Below, piece after piece: positions 48,331 through 58,160 of a stretch of DNA of 64,000 nucleotides. The notes beneath the pieces were generated by a model. That model had not been told where the DNA came from, ran no database searches, and worked only from the letters and a program-made list of their open reading frames with translations. Position 1 is the stretch's first letter. The number at the start of each line of letters is the position of its first letter. Made by a program: the position numbers and the translations under genes. Origin of the DNA: Ornithodoros turicata (Eukaryota; Arthropoda; Arachnida; Ixodida; Argasidae); assembly GCF_037126465.1 (NCBI RefSeq), contig NC_088209.1:4357947-4421946 (forward strand), given 5' to 3'.

Positions 48331-48959
48331 CGTGCTACGTGGTGATACTCATTTTTGAGAGTGTAGACGGGCTGTAGATGATGCAATGGGTTCGCTAAAC
48401 CATGTGCGATATTTAAAAAAAAAAAAAATGTTGTGTGCGTAGACCGCTTATGTGCGCGTCACAGCCCAGGTCCGTCACAGTCCGAAATGTATTTTCGTCG
48501 AGATCTTGGGCTCGAAGATCAAGACTTCATGGCGCCCCATCGGTAGTGTGAAGCGAGAAATGTGTACGCAGGGAAGCGTTAAATACCTGAATTGCGCAGG
48601 AAACGAATTTTGAAACCAATTTGAACAATATCATTTTCGTCTCCATTACAGGAAATCGAACCGAAAACGAAATTGAAGTGTGGTGAGGAAAACCGAAACG
48701 GAATTCCCGCAAGGCAATCCTCCTTCTCCGTCTTTGAAATTTAATGTTAACTTATAATAGATAAAACTATTCTCCCATTCGTAGCTCATCACGTTAACTG
48801 TACGACGAAATACATATCGACTGTGCGAGTGGCAGGGGCAGAGAGGTCCACGCGAGCGACGCTTCTTCGCAACATCCCCTTATAAGCAGTGCAGTCTACT
48901 GCGGATCATTATGCACGGCCGTGCTCGTGTTTGTGCCTAAAATAGAGCATGCGTGGTCG
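48331..48959. other. No gene recognised
   Basis: An A-run at about 48416-48428. Short frames only. Confidence 0.4.
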
Positions 48960-49590
48960 GGAGAAACCACGTTCTTGTTTCTCTTATCGTATGACTCCGA
49001 CAAGCTTTCAAATTACATGCACTTGCTTCCTGTTGTTAACCGCCGCCACATTCAACACATGATGTTTCTTTATAAATATGTTCACTCCATATTTGGTTCT
49101 TTTTTTCTGTAAGGCAGCCTAAATGTTTGTCCCCCACGTGCTACTCTGCGGAACCCCCCAACGTTCTATGTCAACCACTGCTGTCCTAATGATCCCCTTA
49201 CACGGTTCCAGATTTTGTTTAAATCGCTTCCTTCATGTCTTGATATTTTTTTTTTCATTAATCATGTACATTATTTACGCGTTATGTCTTTTCTCATTTT
49301 GCGGAACTTTCTTTTCTTTGATTTTTTTCTGATAATTTTCCTCTTGTTGCCGTGCGATTGTATGTGTGCGTATCTCTCGTTACAATGCGCGTGTGCTATT
49401 TTGTTATTTTCAATTCAAGTCATCTACATTTTTTTGTGATTGCATAAATCGTGACTCGTTATTAGTGTCTGTATTTGCATATTATATTATTGTATTTATA
49501 TGTATATGGCGTCTATACACTCTAAAGTCTGTACCTGCTACGTACCAGACGAAATAAGAAGTTCGTAAGGGGTTGATAGACGGTGCGCCT
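48960..49590 (+). pseudogene. Non-LTR RT C-terminus and 3' UTR
   Basis: The frame includes DKLSNYMHLLPVVNRRHIQH and MMFLYKYVHSIFG, then in a shifted frame CPPRATLRNPPTFYVNHC and LTRFQILFKSLPSCLDIF. This is the arrangement at the C-terminus of L2/CR1-type RTs (R-R block, Y-K-x-x-x-G, P-x-x-x-R, R...N block). AT-rich UTR-like sequence follows. Truncated at the 5' side. Confidence 0.6.
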
Positions 49591-49650
49591 TCGCGAACCG
49601 TCTCATTCATGAGGTTCGGGCTGCAGCCTGAATAGTTTTAAAGGGACTGT

Positions 49651-49876
49651 AGCGACGTACAGATGCCAGTCATCGTCAGCGCGTCAGAATCGGGCCGGTC
49701 ATCGTCAGCATCGATGCGCGCCTTATCGCGACCGAGGTATCATGTGGCGCGCCAGGTGCAGTGGGCGTGTACCGAGTTGTGGTGGAACGCTGTATTTTGA
49801 AAGTTATTGTCAGTAAAGGTTCACGTCTCGACAGAGCTGTTTGAATGAGCCTCACTCCTACTTACCTACCTACAGG
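49651..49876. other. Possible solo LTR-like segment
   Basis: Starts TGTAGCGACGTACAG and ends ACCTACCTACAG close to a CA, about 226 bp, GC-richer than its neighbours. No TSD, primer-binding site or polypurine tract is evident. Weak call. Confidence 0.2.
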
Positions 49877-50171
49877 ACTATCGCATCCATCCCGATCGAT
49901 TCCGAAACTTTAATGCCACAATATTTCTCGGTGGTCCCTGACAAGAGCAGGGAAATCCCAAAGTGAATAGGTTGCGTATATGCTGAGCAATCTAATGAAA
50001 TGCATCGGAAGAGTAGACGACGGAGTATGAAGTCCCTCTCCACCAGCTGTCCCCAAAGTCTTGAAAACGTCACGCCCAACAGGGCCAATGAGAGCGCGTC
50101 TTCTCGCACAGCTGATCGGTGGGGTCGGCGAGCATCTGAAATGTGAGGCGGCGAGCAGACAGCCACTGTCA

Positions 50172-50355
50172 TGTCGGAATCATCGTAATACGAAAGTGAC
50201 GTCGCGTCGCTTCCAAGCGATTCTGGGGATTACAGCGTTGAAGAAATTGTGTTAGATGACGACCCTTACTCCACAGACCATCGGCCACTTGACCCTGCCG
50301 CAAGTGAAGGTGCAGGCACTGAAGAGAGACCGTCCGATGGCGACGACACTTTCAG
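50172..50355 (+). pseudogene. Acidic N-terminal exon fragment, transposase-like
   Basis: After ATGTCGGAATCATCG an in-frame TAA occurs, and the same frame continues with ESDVASLPSDSGDYSVEEIV, LDDDPYSTDH and ERPSDGDDTF up to a splice donor (TTCAG|GTGAAC) at about 50356. Acidic Ser/Asp-rich starts like this are common in piggyBac-type transposases and some host nuclear proteins. The early stop suggests a dead copy. Upstream sequence is CpG-rich and promoter-like. Confidence 0.35.
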
Positions 50356-50533
50356 GTGAACCTATCATATCCGATCGCTCATGATGATTGTGCACTGCCG
50401 GGCATTTTGACATTTGTCCACTTGGAAATGAAGATGCCTCTGCACTCGCTATACTCCAGTGGAACCTGACGAACAGCGGGTGTCACTTGCCTCGGAAATT
50501 GCAGGGACAGTTGTATCGAGTTGTATCACCAGA

Positions 50534-50605
50534 GGTGGGCACACTACGAGGGCGTGTGAGGGTGAGGGTTTCCTCACCCTCACCTCACCCTGACCTCACG
50601 ATATT
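50534..50605. mobile_element. hAT-like terminus with GTGAGG repeats
   Basis: CAGAGGTGGGCACACTACG is a canonical hAT end. It runs into degenerate GTGAGGG/CCTCACC words in both orientations. Only about 70 bp survive before an RT fragment begins. Confidence 0.5.
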
Positions 50606-50860
50606 TGAGGTGCATATGTTTGCATTTATGGAGGTTAAGCTCCATGCCCCATTGAGTACACCAGGCAAATATTTGTGCTAGATCAGACTGTAGGTTATTT
50701 TTGTCAGAATTGTTAGTGATTTGGCGGTAGATGACGCAGTCATCTGCGAATAGACGGACGGATGAGGAGACACAGCTAGGCAGGTCATTGATGTATATTA
50801 AAAAAGAAGTGGTCCAAGAACAGAGCCTTGATTATAACACCTCGAGATTTGAGATGGGAT
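50606..50860 (-). pseudogene. Non-LTR RT fragment with FADD motif
   Basis: On the minus strand, a block-4 relic is followed after a frameshift by DLPSCVSSSVRLFADDCVIY (intact FADD near 50735-50750), then FAWCTQWGMELNLHKCK. Both ends are truncated. Confidence 0.7.
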
Positions 50861-52230
50861 AAACCACGGGGTGCTGATTTCAGACAACCCTGCCGCAAGC
50901 AGTACCCTAAATAAACAATTTTCGTTAGAGTTGTCTTCCCGTGTGCGTACACGGTAGCGTACACTGCTGCCGATTTTGCGGCCAGCATTATATCTGCTTC
51001 GGCCACCAAAGTGTGCGATGGACATGTGCCAATAGCTATTTTAAAACGTAAACAAACACCTTGAGAATCCTTATGTAACCGAACCTAATTAGGAGCCAGA
51101 AGTTGAATGACCAAACTGAATATACACTGTATATCTCAGGCCGCTTGACTACCGCTTATTCACGAGTGACAGAATAGCAAAAATCTCGCCTCTGAATTAG
51201 AGGGTTTCTACGTGACCTTGAACCGCGTCCTCGGTGCTCGCTTTCAGGCGGTTCCCGGGGCTTTATTTTCCATCGCGCTCTTTCACACTCTATCCCATGC
51301 TGTGTACCACCTTCATCTACCACGAAATGTGGCCCCGAACGGTTGACGAAAATGTGCACAATATACGAACCAAATTCACTTTATTTCCCAGTGTCACGTT
51401 GTCTGTGCATCAAATTCCCACAAATAAATAAAGCCATATACAAAACGAATGTACACCTATTTTAAACGTACTTTACCGCGGTTAACCAACATTCCTGCAC
51501 GGTTGGAACTGTTGGAGTGGGAACACGGGCGGATGAGCAGGAAAAAGAAACACATGCGCACACGACAAGCACTTTTCCTGTTTAGTTGTCCATATCACAG
51601 CGTGAAGTCCGGTGTCGATAGAGTCTAGCACGGAACTCCGTTGACACACATAAGAATTCAGCAGGAAGCGGTTCACCGTGACTCTTCACTGTGGATTAGT
51701 TGCTGCTTCATCCACACGAAAGTCCAAGCAGACACACAGAGAGCCGGGAACACCTGCCGACGAAATATTCAGATCAGAACTCGAGCCAAGCAGTTCAGGT
51801 TTCAAACCTACGTGCTGTGATTCACTGTGCTTCAAAGTTGCCCAGTCACGCGATGTAAGGGACCTGCAAACTTCAATGAAGGCATGGCAAATATTTAGAT
51901 ATAGTGATCGGAGACGCACGACACGTTATACCGGGTGTATCAGTTAAATCCCGGTCTAAATAATTCGCTAACGGGTGCACCAATCGAAGAACTTTCTTTT
52001 TTACAAGTATCTGTCTGATACCGCCTACAAGCCGCGCATCGTGTGAATGAGTGCGAGGGGCTCACTATTTAAATAAAAGTTCAAATGAGTTTCGTGAAAA
52101 ACAAGGTACCGTCTGCATTAAAATGGGTACTACCCCTTTTGGGACCTCCGGTGGACACCTTTTCTAGAAATATCTGCAACCGAAGTGGGTCATTTGTTCC
52201 AGTAGCTAATTGGTTTCGGTTTACACATCT
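50861..52230. other. No gene recognised
   Basis: 51931-51955 reads ACCGGGTGTATCAGTTAAATCCC, resembling one terminus of a mariner-type element with no partner found. Other frames are short and unremarkable. Confidence 0.4.
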
Positions 52231-54249
52231 TTGTAGCGGGGCCATTCCACGCCAACTGATCCAGAGGGGACGCTGGAACCCCCCCCCCTTCCCCTGCGCC
52301 CTACAATTTTGTTGTGAATTTTTTGGTGGTTGCTTATGACTCCTAAAGGAACAGAACATTGGTCTTTTCTAACGAAATTGAAATTTATACGATGCAGAGC
52401 CCCTCAAAAATGCAGGACTTGGCGAAAAGCTGTGTCGGTTTAAGCAGGTATTACGGCCCACGTAAGGCACGGAGCACGTTAAAAAACATCTTATTTGATA
52501 GGGGAGAGTTCATTTTACGGTATGTAAGCACCTTTCACCATCACACTCGACGCGATCGACGCTTGTGGCGTGCACGAATTTTGCAAAATTTGTGTAAGTT
52601 TACCAATTTTTTTGCAATATAAAATTTTATAATTTCTTCTTCAAAATTTTGTCATATAGCGCCGGTGTTGTACTTTCAACACAAAAAAAAATCCAACCCC
52701 GACGGTGCACTGTAAGCCGCCGTAAAAAATCGGGAAGTTGTAAAAATTCGACAAAATGCACATTTTTTACTGAAAAATTCGGTGTAAAATCTCAGAGGTA
52801 CTCTTTGTTAAACTCAAATAATAAAATCTAAGTTAATCACCTGTTGCCCTGCAGCATGGGCAGCCGGTCTCGCGAGCCAATCAGGACGTTCGTTGGTGTT
52901 GTTTTCGTTCGACGGTGTTTAGGGTTAGCAGGGCCCTGACGGCTCAAATGTTTGTGCCTGGTTGTTTTGTGATTTGTTCCTGAGGAACTTAACACGCTTG
53001 TGATTACCAATGGCTTGGAGTGAGTGTTCAACCATCGGTACCGCATGAAGTGCGATTTCAGGACATAATTCAGTTCATTTATTTTACTATTTGCAGCTAA
53101 TAAAGTGTTCGACAAAACGTGCGTGAAACATATGTTGTGCCAGAGTTGCAGATAACATGTTCGCTCCTGTTCTGGTTAGTACTTTATAACCCGTGACCTG
53201 ATAACGTACAGGCAAATTACTTCCACGTCCATCCTGCGTAAAAACCATATTAACCAGATTGCCTGTGGAGATCGACGGCTTGCGAGGTAGGTTTTTATAA
53301 ATGAAACTGACCCTTGAAAAGGGTTCGATAGAGATAGAAAATGTTCAGCCTACAAAAAGGTTCGGGAGAGATAGACAATGTACCTTATTACCTTATGAAA
53401 ACAGGCACAAACAAGTGATGACTAGCAGAAGAGGCCGTTGCTTTCGTTAGACAGCTTTATTTCACTAACAGCAACGTACGCATTTGACAGTCACAATATA
53501 ACGAGGCGATATTTATACGACAAAATCCCTGAACAGTCTCCGTACAACCGCAGCAGAGGCTGTTCTGCACAGCAGTGCAAAAGGACGAACCTACGTTGAA
53601 TGTCACGAGACTTCTTACGTGTCAACGAAGAGTCAATTAGGTAATATGAGGCTCAGGCTACCACCACAATCATTTCACAGCCCACTTGTGAGCTATACAG
53701 ATCCATAATATATCTCACACTTTAGCCTTTCACCTGGAATTGTGTTCCTACGTGTGTGTACTAAAAGGCTTAGCTACTGCGCACGCCTTCGGAATGTTCG
53801 AAATGTAAACAATGCCGTAGTTGCCAACACGTTTTGGATCTCCTACGCCGCTGCTGCTGCTAATTCAAAACGAAGCTATGGGACGCCCCTAGTACCAGAG
53901 CCGCGGCAGCAGAAACCTGCTCTGCTGACATGCTGCCGTGTTGCTGCTGCTGCTTTGCTACTCCTGCTCGCATAAACCTATGGGACCCAGCCCTAAGGGG
54001 ACTGAACCAGGCTCCAACAGCTCCCCATAGAGCCCATAGTTTGAGATAATTCACACAACGCTGGGCACACAACCAATGAAATTGCGATGTGGTGGATATT
54101 ATGCACAACCAGTCGGCCAATCTGGAGCCTCAATGCCTGGCTGGCTTTTCGGCGGGTCCTAGGTACCATCGACTTCTACTGGATTTCAGGCCTGCCGCCA
54201 TTATTCGGTATTCAAAATAACTAAAGCGATTTTTGGGTAAAATAAATGT
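52231..54249. other. No gene recognised; repeat debris
   Basis: 52242-52262 (ATTCCACGCCAACTGATCCAG) resembles the outer end of the foldback element at 31.07 kb. A C-run lies at 52278. GCT/GCA-rich patches at 53850-53970 form imperfect inverted repeats. No coding region was recognised. Confidence 0.4.
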
Positions 54250-54480
54250 TTATTTGATACAAAGCACTGAGTCAAAGATCTGGCACATGGGTGCACTGTG
54301 CGTACAAAGCCCACTGCGTTGCTGACACACTGGGACAAAGTTCAAACATGAAGCAGAACGAACACAGCGTTCAACTCTTAATACCGAGCCAGTCTCATAT
54401 GAGTGGGTACCATTTCCTGATGACCATCTTGTTTCGCTGCCTGCGGTGCATCCATTATAGCGAAGCGAATAGCGCTTGTG
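54250..54480 (-). other. 3' part of a frame split by the Polinton insertion
   Basis: A minus-strand frame enters from the Polinton side, runs 76 codons and stops at 54250-54252 beside an AATAAA (CAAATAAACATTT), as at a transcript end. On the far side of the Polinton, minus-strand ATG at 63914 opens 28 codons ending in the target duplication. With one duplication copy removed the two pieces share one frame (about 104 codons). The product is not recognised and chance is possible. Confidence 0.3.
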
Positions 54481-54486
54481 TAGCAC
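54481..54486. repeat. Target-site duplication, left copy (TAGCAC)
   Basis: The same six bases follow the right end of the element at 63831-63836. Six-base duplications are characteristic of Polinton/Maverick integration. Confidence 0.92.
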
Positions 54487-55637
54487 AGTAGTAAGTACTG
54501 ACCACGTTTATCCGGAAACGCACATCTTCGTCTGGACGCCATTAATTAGCAATTAGAGCTAATTGGGACCCCCCATATTAATCAGCACCCTCCAGGGAGC
54601 CATCACACTAATTGGGGAATGTCTATCTCGCGTCCAGACCAGTTGTGCGTTTCCGGATAATCGTGGTCATAAAAAATAAAAAAATAGGCAGAAAATAAAA
54701 TAAAAAGGTAAAAATAGAGTGGTGAGAAACAATTTATTCGAAAATCAACGATGCCGCGGCGAAGAAGCCGCTCCGCAACACCCGAGTGACCAGCGTCCGC
54801 CATGTTGGTAGTTTGCACCCAGCAGTTGCAGAGATCGACGACAGGTGGCCACTTAGTTGCAAGGCATCACACAAGATGGCGCCACCATCATAGCTCTAGA
54901 CGAGAAAGACAGAACAAGATACTAGCGGCAGGTAAAAATGGTAGCACTGCTGAACAAGTCTAGGCATGCGAGAGAAAAGGTCTAACCGCTACTGCTAAAC
55001 AGAAAACAGTACTCATCGGGGAAAAAGGCTTACGGGGACGATCGCTTAGGCCTAACCACAACACTACGCAGCTAACACAAGGCGGGAACCTCACATCGCT
55101 AAACATGCGTCAACAGGCTTGCTCACCGCAAAACAAGTCTAAACATACGAGGAAAAAGGCTTACGGGGGGACGATCGCTTAGGCCTAACCTCAACACTAC
55201 GCAGCTAACACAAGGCGGGAACCACACATCGCTAAACATGCGCCAACAGGCTTGGACACCGCAAAACAAGTCTAAACATGCGAGAAAAGGCTTAGCACGA
55301 GCGCGGTCACCGCTAAACACGGCAAACATACGAGAAAAGGAGCGCGTCAAATCACTCACCTTTTTCCCCGCGGCAACTTCCAGGCAGAAACTGAGTGAGC
55401 GCGAAGAACACACGTCTGCTCTCTACGAGAGCCAGCCAGAAACTGAGCGAGCGCGCGGAGCGCACGTCCGTCTTCCGCGACAGTCCGAGAGAAACTGAGT
55501 GAGGCGACGCGCCGCGGCAGTTATGGATGCGCGCGCGCCCTCTGCTCCACCCGTCCGCGCATGCGCGCGCGCGCTGCTAGCTCCCTCTGCGCCGGCCGCG
55601 GGTGTTTTCGGTTTCGGCTCTCTGATGCGCGCGCGCA
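54487..55637 (+). repeat. Polinton left inverted terminal repeat
   Basis: Matches the reverse complement of 62680-63830 throughout, with scattered substitutions (for example CATATTAATCAG against CACATTAATTAG near 54575). The inner edge is at the CG-dinucleotide run (TGCGCGCGCGC). It contains an imperfect 131-bp direct duplication (55022-55152 and 55153-55283), three copies of a 52-bp CAGTTTCT unit, and, pointing outward on the minus strand, a splice donor (GGTGAGTGATTT, GT at 55358-55359). Confidence 0.93.
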
Positions 55638-55645
55638 TTCAAGTA

Positions 55646-56678
55646 TCAAGGATTCATGTACTTGTGGTATCTAACATGCAGGTTTGGTTTGCTCCTCAAA
55701 GGATGTAAGAGTGCCAGCACGCTATACTTGAAACACTCGTTTTCGTGATTCGGTGGAAGTTTGACGTTTGTGAGAGTCTTTGTTTTTGTCTTTAGCAGCT
55801 CGGGAAGCTCGATCGTGCATCCAATCCGCTTCGGTTTTAAGTGCGTTAGTTTTAAGTCGACACATTGGACGTCGCTCGAGGTGAAACCAGACCCTTCTCT
55901 CGCATAGTTTTCAACGCGTTGCGAGGACTCTGCGATGGCAGCATTTATCGCGCCTTCGATTTCTTGGCGGTTATGAACGACTCTCATGTGAAGGTTCACG
56001 TGAAGGAGATGAGAAGTCAACCCGTCGGCTCCGTCCTTAACCATGAGCGCCTTCGAGCACAGACAAAATTTGAAAGGCATGGGATAAGCTTCGAGGACGC
56101 GCGTGATTACTGGAGCTATGCTCGGTAGATAGAGTCGCAAATCGTCGACGTTGTCGTCGTGCGGGGAACAGAGAAGCGTGTACCTAGTAGCTGTTCCGTC
56201 AAATGCCTCATCTGTGACAAAAAAAGGAAGGAATCGTCTCTCCGTGACGGAGGGATGATTCTCTACGACGTGTTCTCTCAATTCAACGATTCTACGACCC
56301 TGGACAGGCTCAGCTTCGTTTCGAAATTCTGGGCTTGCATCTGGTGATTCATCTCGAACCCTACCAGACAGAGGAATGAAATCTGCATACGACTGATCCC
56401 CTTCCCACATGAACAATTCGTCTGCATTGTCATGTCCATCTAGGGGTTCGTCGTCGTCCGTTTCAGGTATTACGAAAGGCGGACTACTGTCTCTGTCGTC
56501 GTCGTCGTCATCTGAAAGGACGACTGGGCTATTACCGAGATTCTCTATTCTAGCTTCGTGCTCTCTTTCTACGGCCACGAGCGTGGCATCGATGGGGTCG
56601 TACTGACATACGAGACAGCGCGGCACTGCGGTCAAACAAAATCAGTACGAGATTCCCCCTCACGAAACAATGCTCACT
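55646..56678 (-). CDS. Acidic protein ending in a PolB-type N-terminal block (truncated)
   Basis: Minus-strand gene with splice signals upstream. Acceptor GACCGCAG|TG at 56626/56625; the preceding small exon (56774-56678) ends GGGAAAA before GTGAGC, so joining forms ATG from A(56678)+TG(56625-56624). That gives 326 codons starting MPRCLVCQYDP; the uninterrupted frame otherwise only begins with TTG. The product has Asp/Glu-rich stretches (SDDDDDDRDSS), a Cys/His patch (FCLCSK...HLLHVNLHMRVVH) and near the end NECFKYSVLALLHP with RYHKY. As I recall it, that C-F-x-y-S/C-v-l-a-x-L-h-P...Y-x-x-Y block is the N-terminal conserved part of Polinton-type polymerase polyproteins. The frame stops at 55646, a few bases before the terminal repeat. 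I infer that a deletion removed the polymerase itself. Confidence 0.65.
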
Positions 56679-56925
56679 TTTCCCTTCAGTTGAGGAACGC
56701 TTGAGATTGATGATGAGAGAGGATGGGATGAGTTCCTGTGTTCAGTGTCATGCGGTGACAGCGGCTATCGGTTCCTGAAAAACAATGTCATACATAGAAT
56801 ACACTCTCACAGCAGAGACGGTCAACTTACATTTTGCTCCACGAAACGCTTCGTGTCGTGGATGGATGCCCCTCGTGGGCTTCCTGTCAATCGTCGTAGA
56901 ACCAGCGCACCTTTTATAGTCGCTA
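56672..56925 (-). promoter_or_regulatory. TATA promoter and spliced leader region of the acidic gene
   Basis: TATAAAAG on the minus strand at 56911-56918, then a leader ending GAGCAAAAT|GTAAGT (donor GT at 56829-56830), an acceptor TTGTTTTTCAG ending at 56775, and a second donor GTGAGC from 56677. All sites match consensus well. None of the leader exons has a usable open frame, so they would be untranslated up to the start codon formed at the last junction. Confidence 0.55.
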
Positions 56926-57097
56926 CACCGCTCTCCTCCTCCTCGCATTGCGACGGTGTCGTCTGTACTTTGACCACCCCGCCTTCCGTCTTTCGCGCCT
57001 TTTTGCGATGTCGCATATGACAATGATAATACCATCGACGTTGAATAAAACATTACACTAATTTCTAGCTAACACTCTGGGACGACTTGTACATGAC

Positions 57098-57175
57098 CAC
57101 AAGAAGACCCAGAGTGGGATTCGAACCCAGGATCCTTCTACACTGGGCGCGACACACTAACCACCAATCTAATTC
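57098..57175 (-). mobile_element. tRNA-derived SINE-like head inside the Polinton
   Basis: On the minus strand GGTGGTTAGTGTGTCGCGCC (A-box-like) precedes GGATCCTGGGTTCGAATCCC, with the B box GGTTCGAATCC at 57118-57128. Flanking CCAGAGTGGGAT pairs partly with sequence nearby. It is too irregular for a functional tRNA, so a SINE or tRNA relic is more likely. It sits between the promoter of the acidic gene and the motif array of the four-exon gene. Confidence 0.5.
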
Positions 57176-57219
57176 GTACTGCGTGACGTTTTTCGTATTG
57201 CGGGGTTCGTGTCTACACA

Positions 57220-57396
57220 CATCCAAACATGTTCAGACACGTCCAAACATGTTCAGACACGTTCAATGACGTCATCAAGAGGAAGAGAGAGGAACGAGTG
57301 TGTCCAGGGGCGACTTCGACGGTTCGCCGCCCGTGTCCGAACATGTTCAAACACGTCTTAACATGTTCAAACACGTTCAATGACGTCATAGAGAGT
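57220..57396. promoter_or_regulatory. Array of p53-half-site-like decamers and CRE palindromes
   Basis: Two related blocks about 114 bp apart. Decamers of RRRCATGYYY type: AAACATGTTC at 57225-57234 and 57245-57254, GAACATGTTC at 57339-57348, and TAACATGTTC (one mismatch) at 57359-57368. They alternate with (A)GACACGT(C/T)C-type versions at a 20-bp period. Each block ends with a CRE palindrome TGACGTCA (57267-57274, 57381-57388). A third CRE lies at 57488-57495 and a fourth at 60302-60309. The array is just upstream of the four-exon gene. Binding by p53-family or CREB/ATF factors is inference from motif shape. Confidence 0.55.
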
Positions 57397-57418
57397 GAGA
57401 GGCAAAGCTTTACTATAA

Positions 57419-58106
57419 ATGTCGAAGCGAATGGTCGATCGTCATTCCATCATGATCAGCTTGGTAGATCCTCGTAAGTAATACCCATGACGTCATCATC
57501 GCCGAAATGTTTGAAGAGTTTCGTTTCCAGTGTACAACACTTTTGCTGCGCGTGAAGTCGGTTTTTTCCCGCCTCACATATTTCGGGAGATTGGCAGCGC
57601 CCGCTTCTTCTGCACCAATTGCGGTGGATTGTGGTCCAAAGGTACGCTTCCTCGTTATTTTTTTTAATACGTTCTATAATCGTTCACATTTTTTCAGAGC
57701 AAAAGCATTGGACGGACCGATTGATTCGCCCGTTTCTCGGCTGTCGGACGGTACCGTTCGACGTACGTTGCGAAGGACTTCGACTATTGAAGGAAGATGG
57801 AGAAGATGGACCATCAGTGTCACTCTGTGACTGAAGAAGATTTTACGTGTGTGTTTGAGTTAAAAAAAAAAAACACGCGTTTCTCACACTCCTTTCGTTG
57901 CAGATTACGAATGGCTACTGGGAGATCTACCCCTGGTCCTAACCTTCAAGCCTCCTCCAAAGACGTTCTTTTTGCGAATCGGCGATCAACTGACTACCTG
58001 TCGTTGCGGTGGACTCTGGTCGAGAAACCCCAGCCATTGGTTAGACTCGAGCCTTCGTCCGTATTTGGGCTGCCTTCCCGGCTACGAAACCAAAGCTGGA
58101 GCCTAA
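57419..58106 (+). CDS. Four-exon gene, duplicated C-G-G-L-W module protein (165 aa)
   Basis: Exons 57419-57473, 57531-57641, 57698-57826 and 57904-58106 total 498 nt and close one frame from ATG to TAA. All three introns are phase 1 with GT..AG ends (GTAAGT, GTACGC and a weaker GTGACT), and AATAAA follows at about 58124. The product holds two copies of a module that are alike across introns: F-x-P-P...F-x-(R/E)-x-I-G...C-x1-2-C-G-G-L-W-S-(K/R)...H-W-x-D...R-P-(F/Y)-L-G-C. The same pattern emerging independently from exons 2-3 and exon 4 is strong support for the splicing. The C-x2-C-G-G core with downstream W and C recalls BIR (inhibitor-of-apoptosis) domains, but the zinc His is absent and spacing differs, so no function is assigned. 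Confidence 0.7.
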
Positions 58107-58160
58107 TTCATGTGTAACGAGAAATAAAAAAAGGTTGTCTACTCTCATTCCGTCTCAGTC

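Noticed and set aside
55238..55498. 86-codon frame in the left terminal repeat, mirrored at 62820-63080
   Set aside because: It lies antisense to the promoter, exon and donor cassette, changes in the two repeats are not synonymous-biased, and it encodes a basic low-information sequence typical of GC-rich repeats.
57095..57180. Functional tRNA gene
   Set aside because: It has a B box but no acceptor-stem pairing or proper anticodon arm.
57507..57830. Single uninterrupted frame of 107 codons across 57.5-57.8 kb
   Set aside because: It reads through a donor, an A/T-rich intron and an acceptor; the spliced frame gives the repeated module while this one does not.
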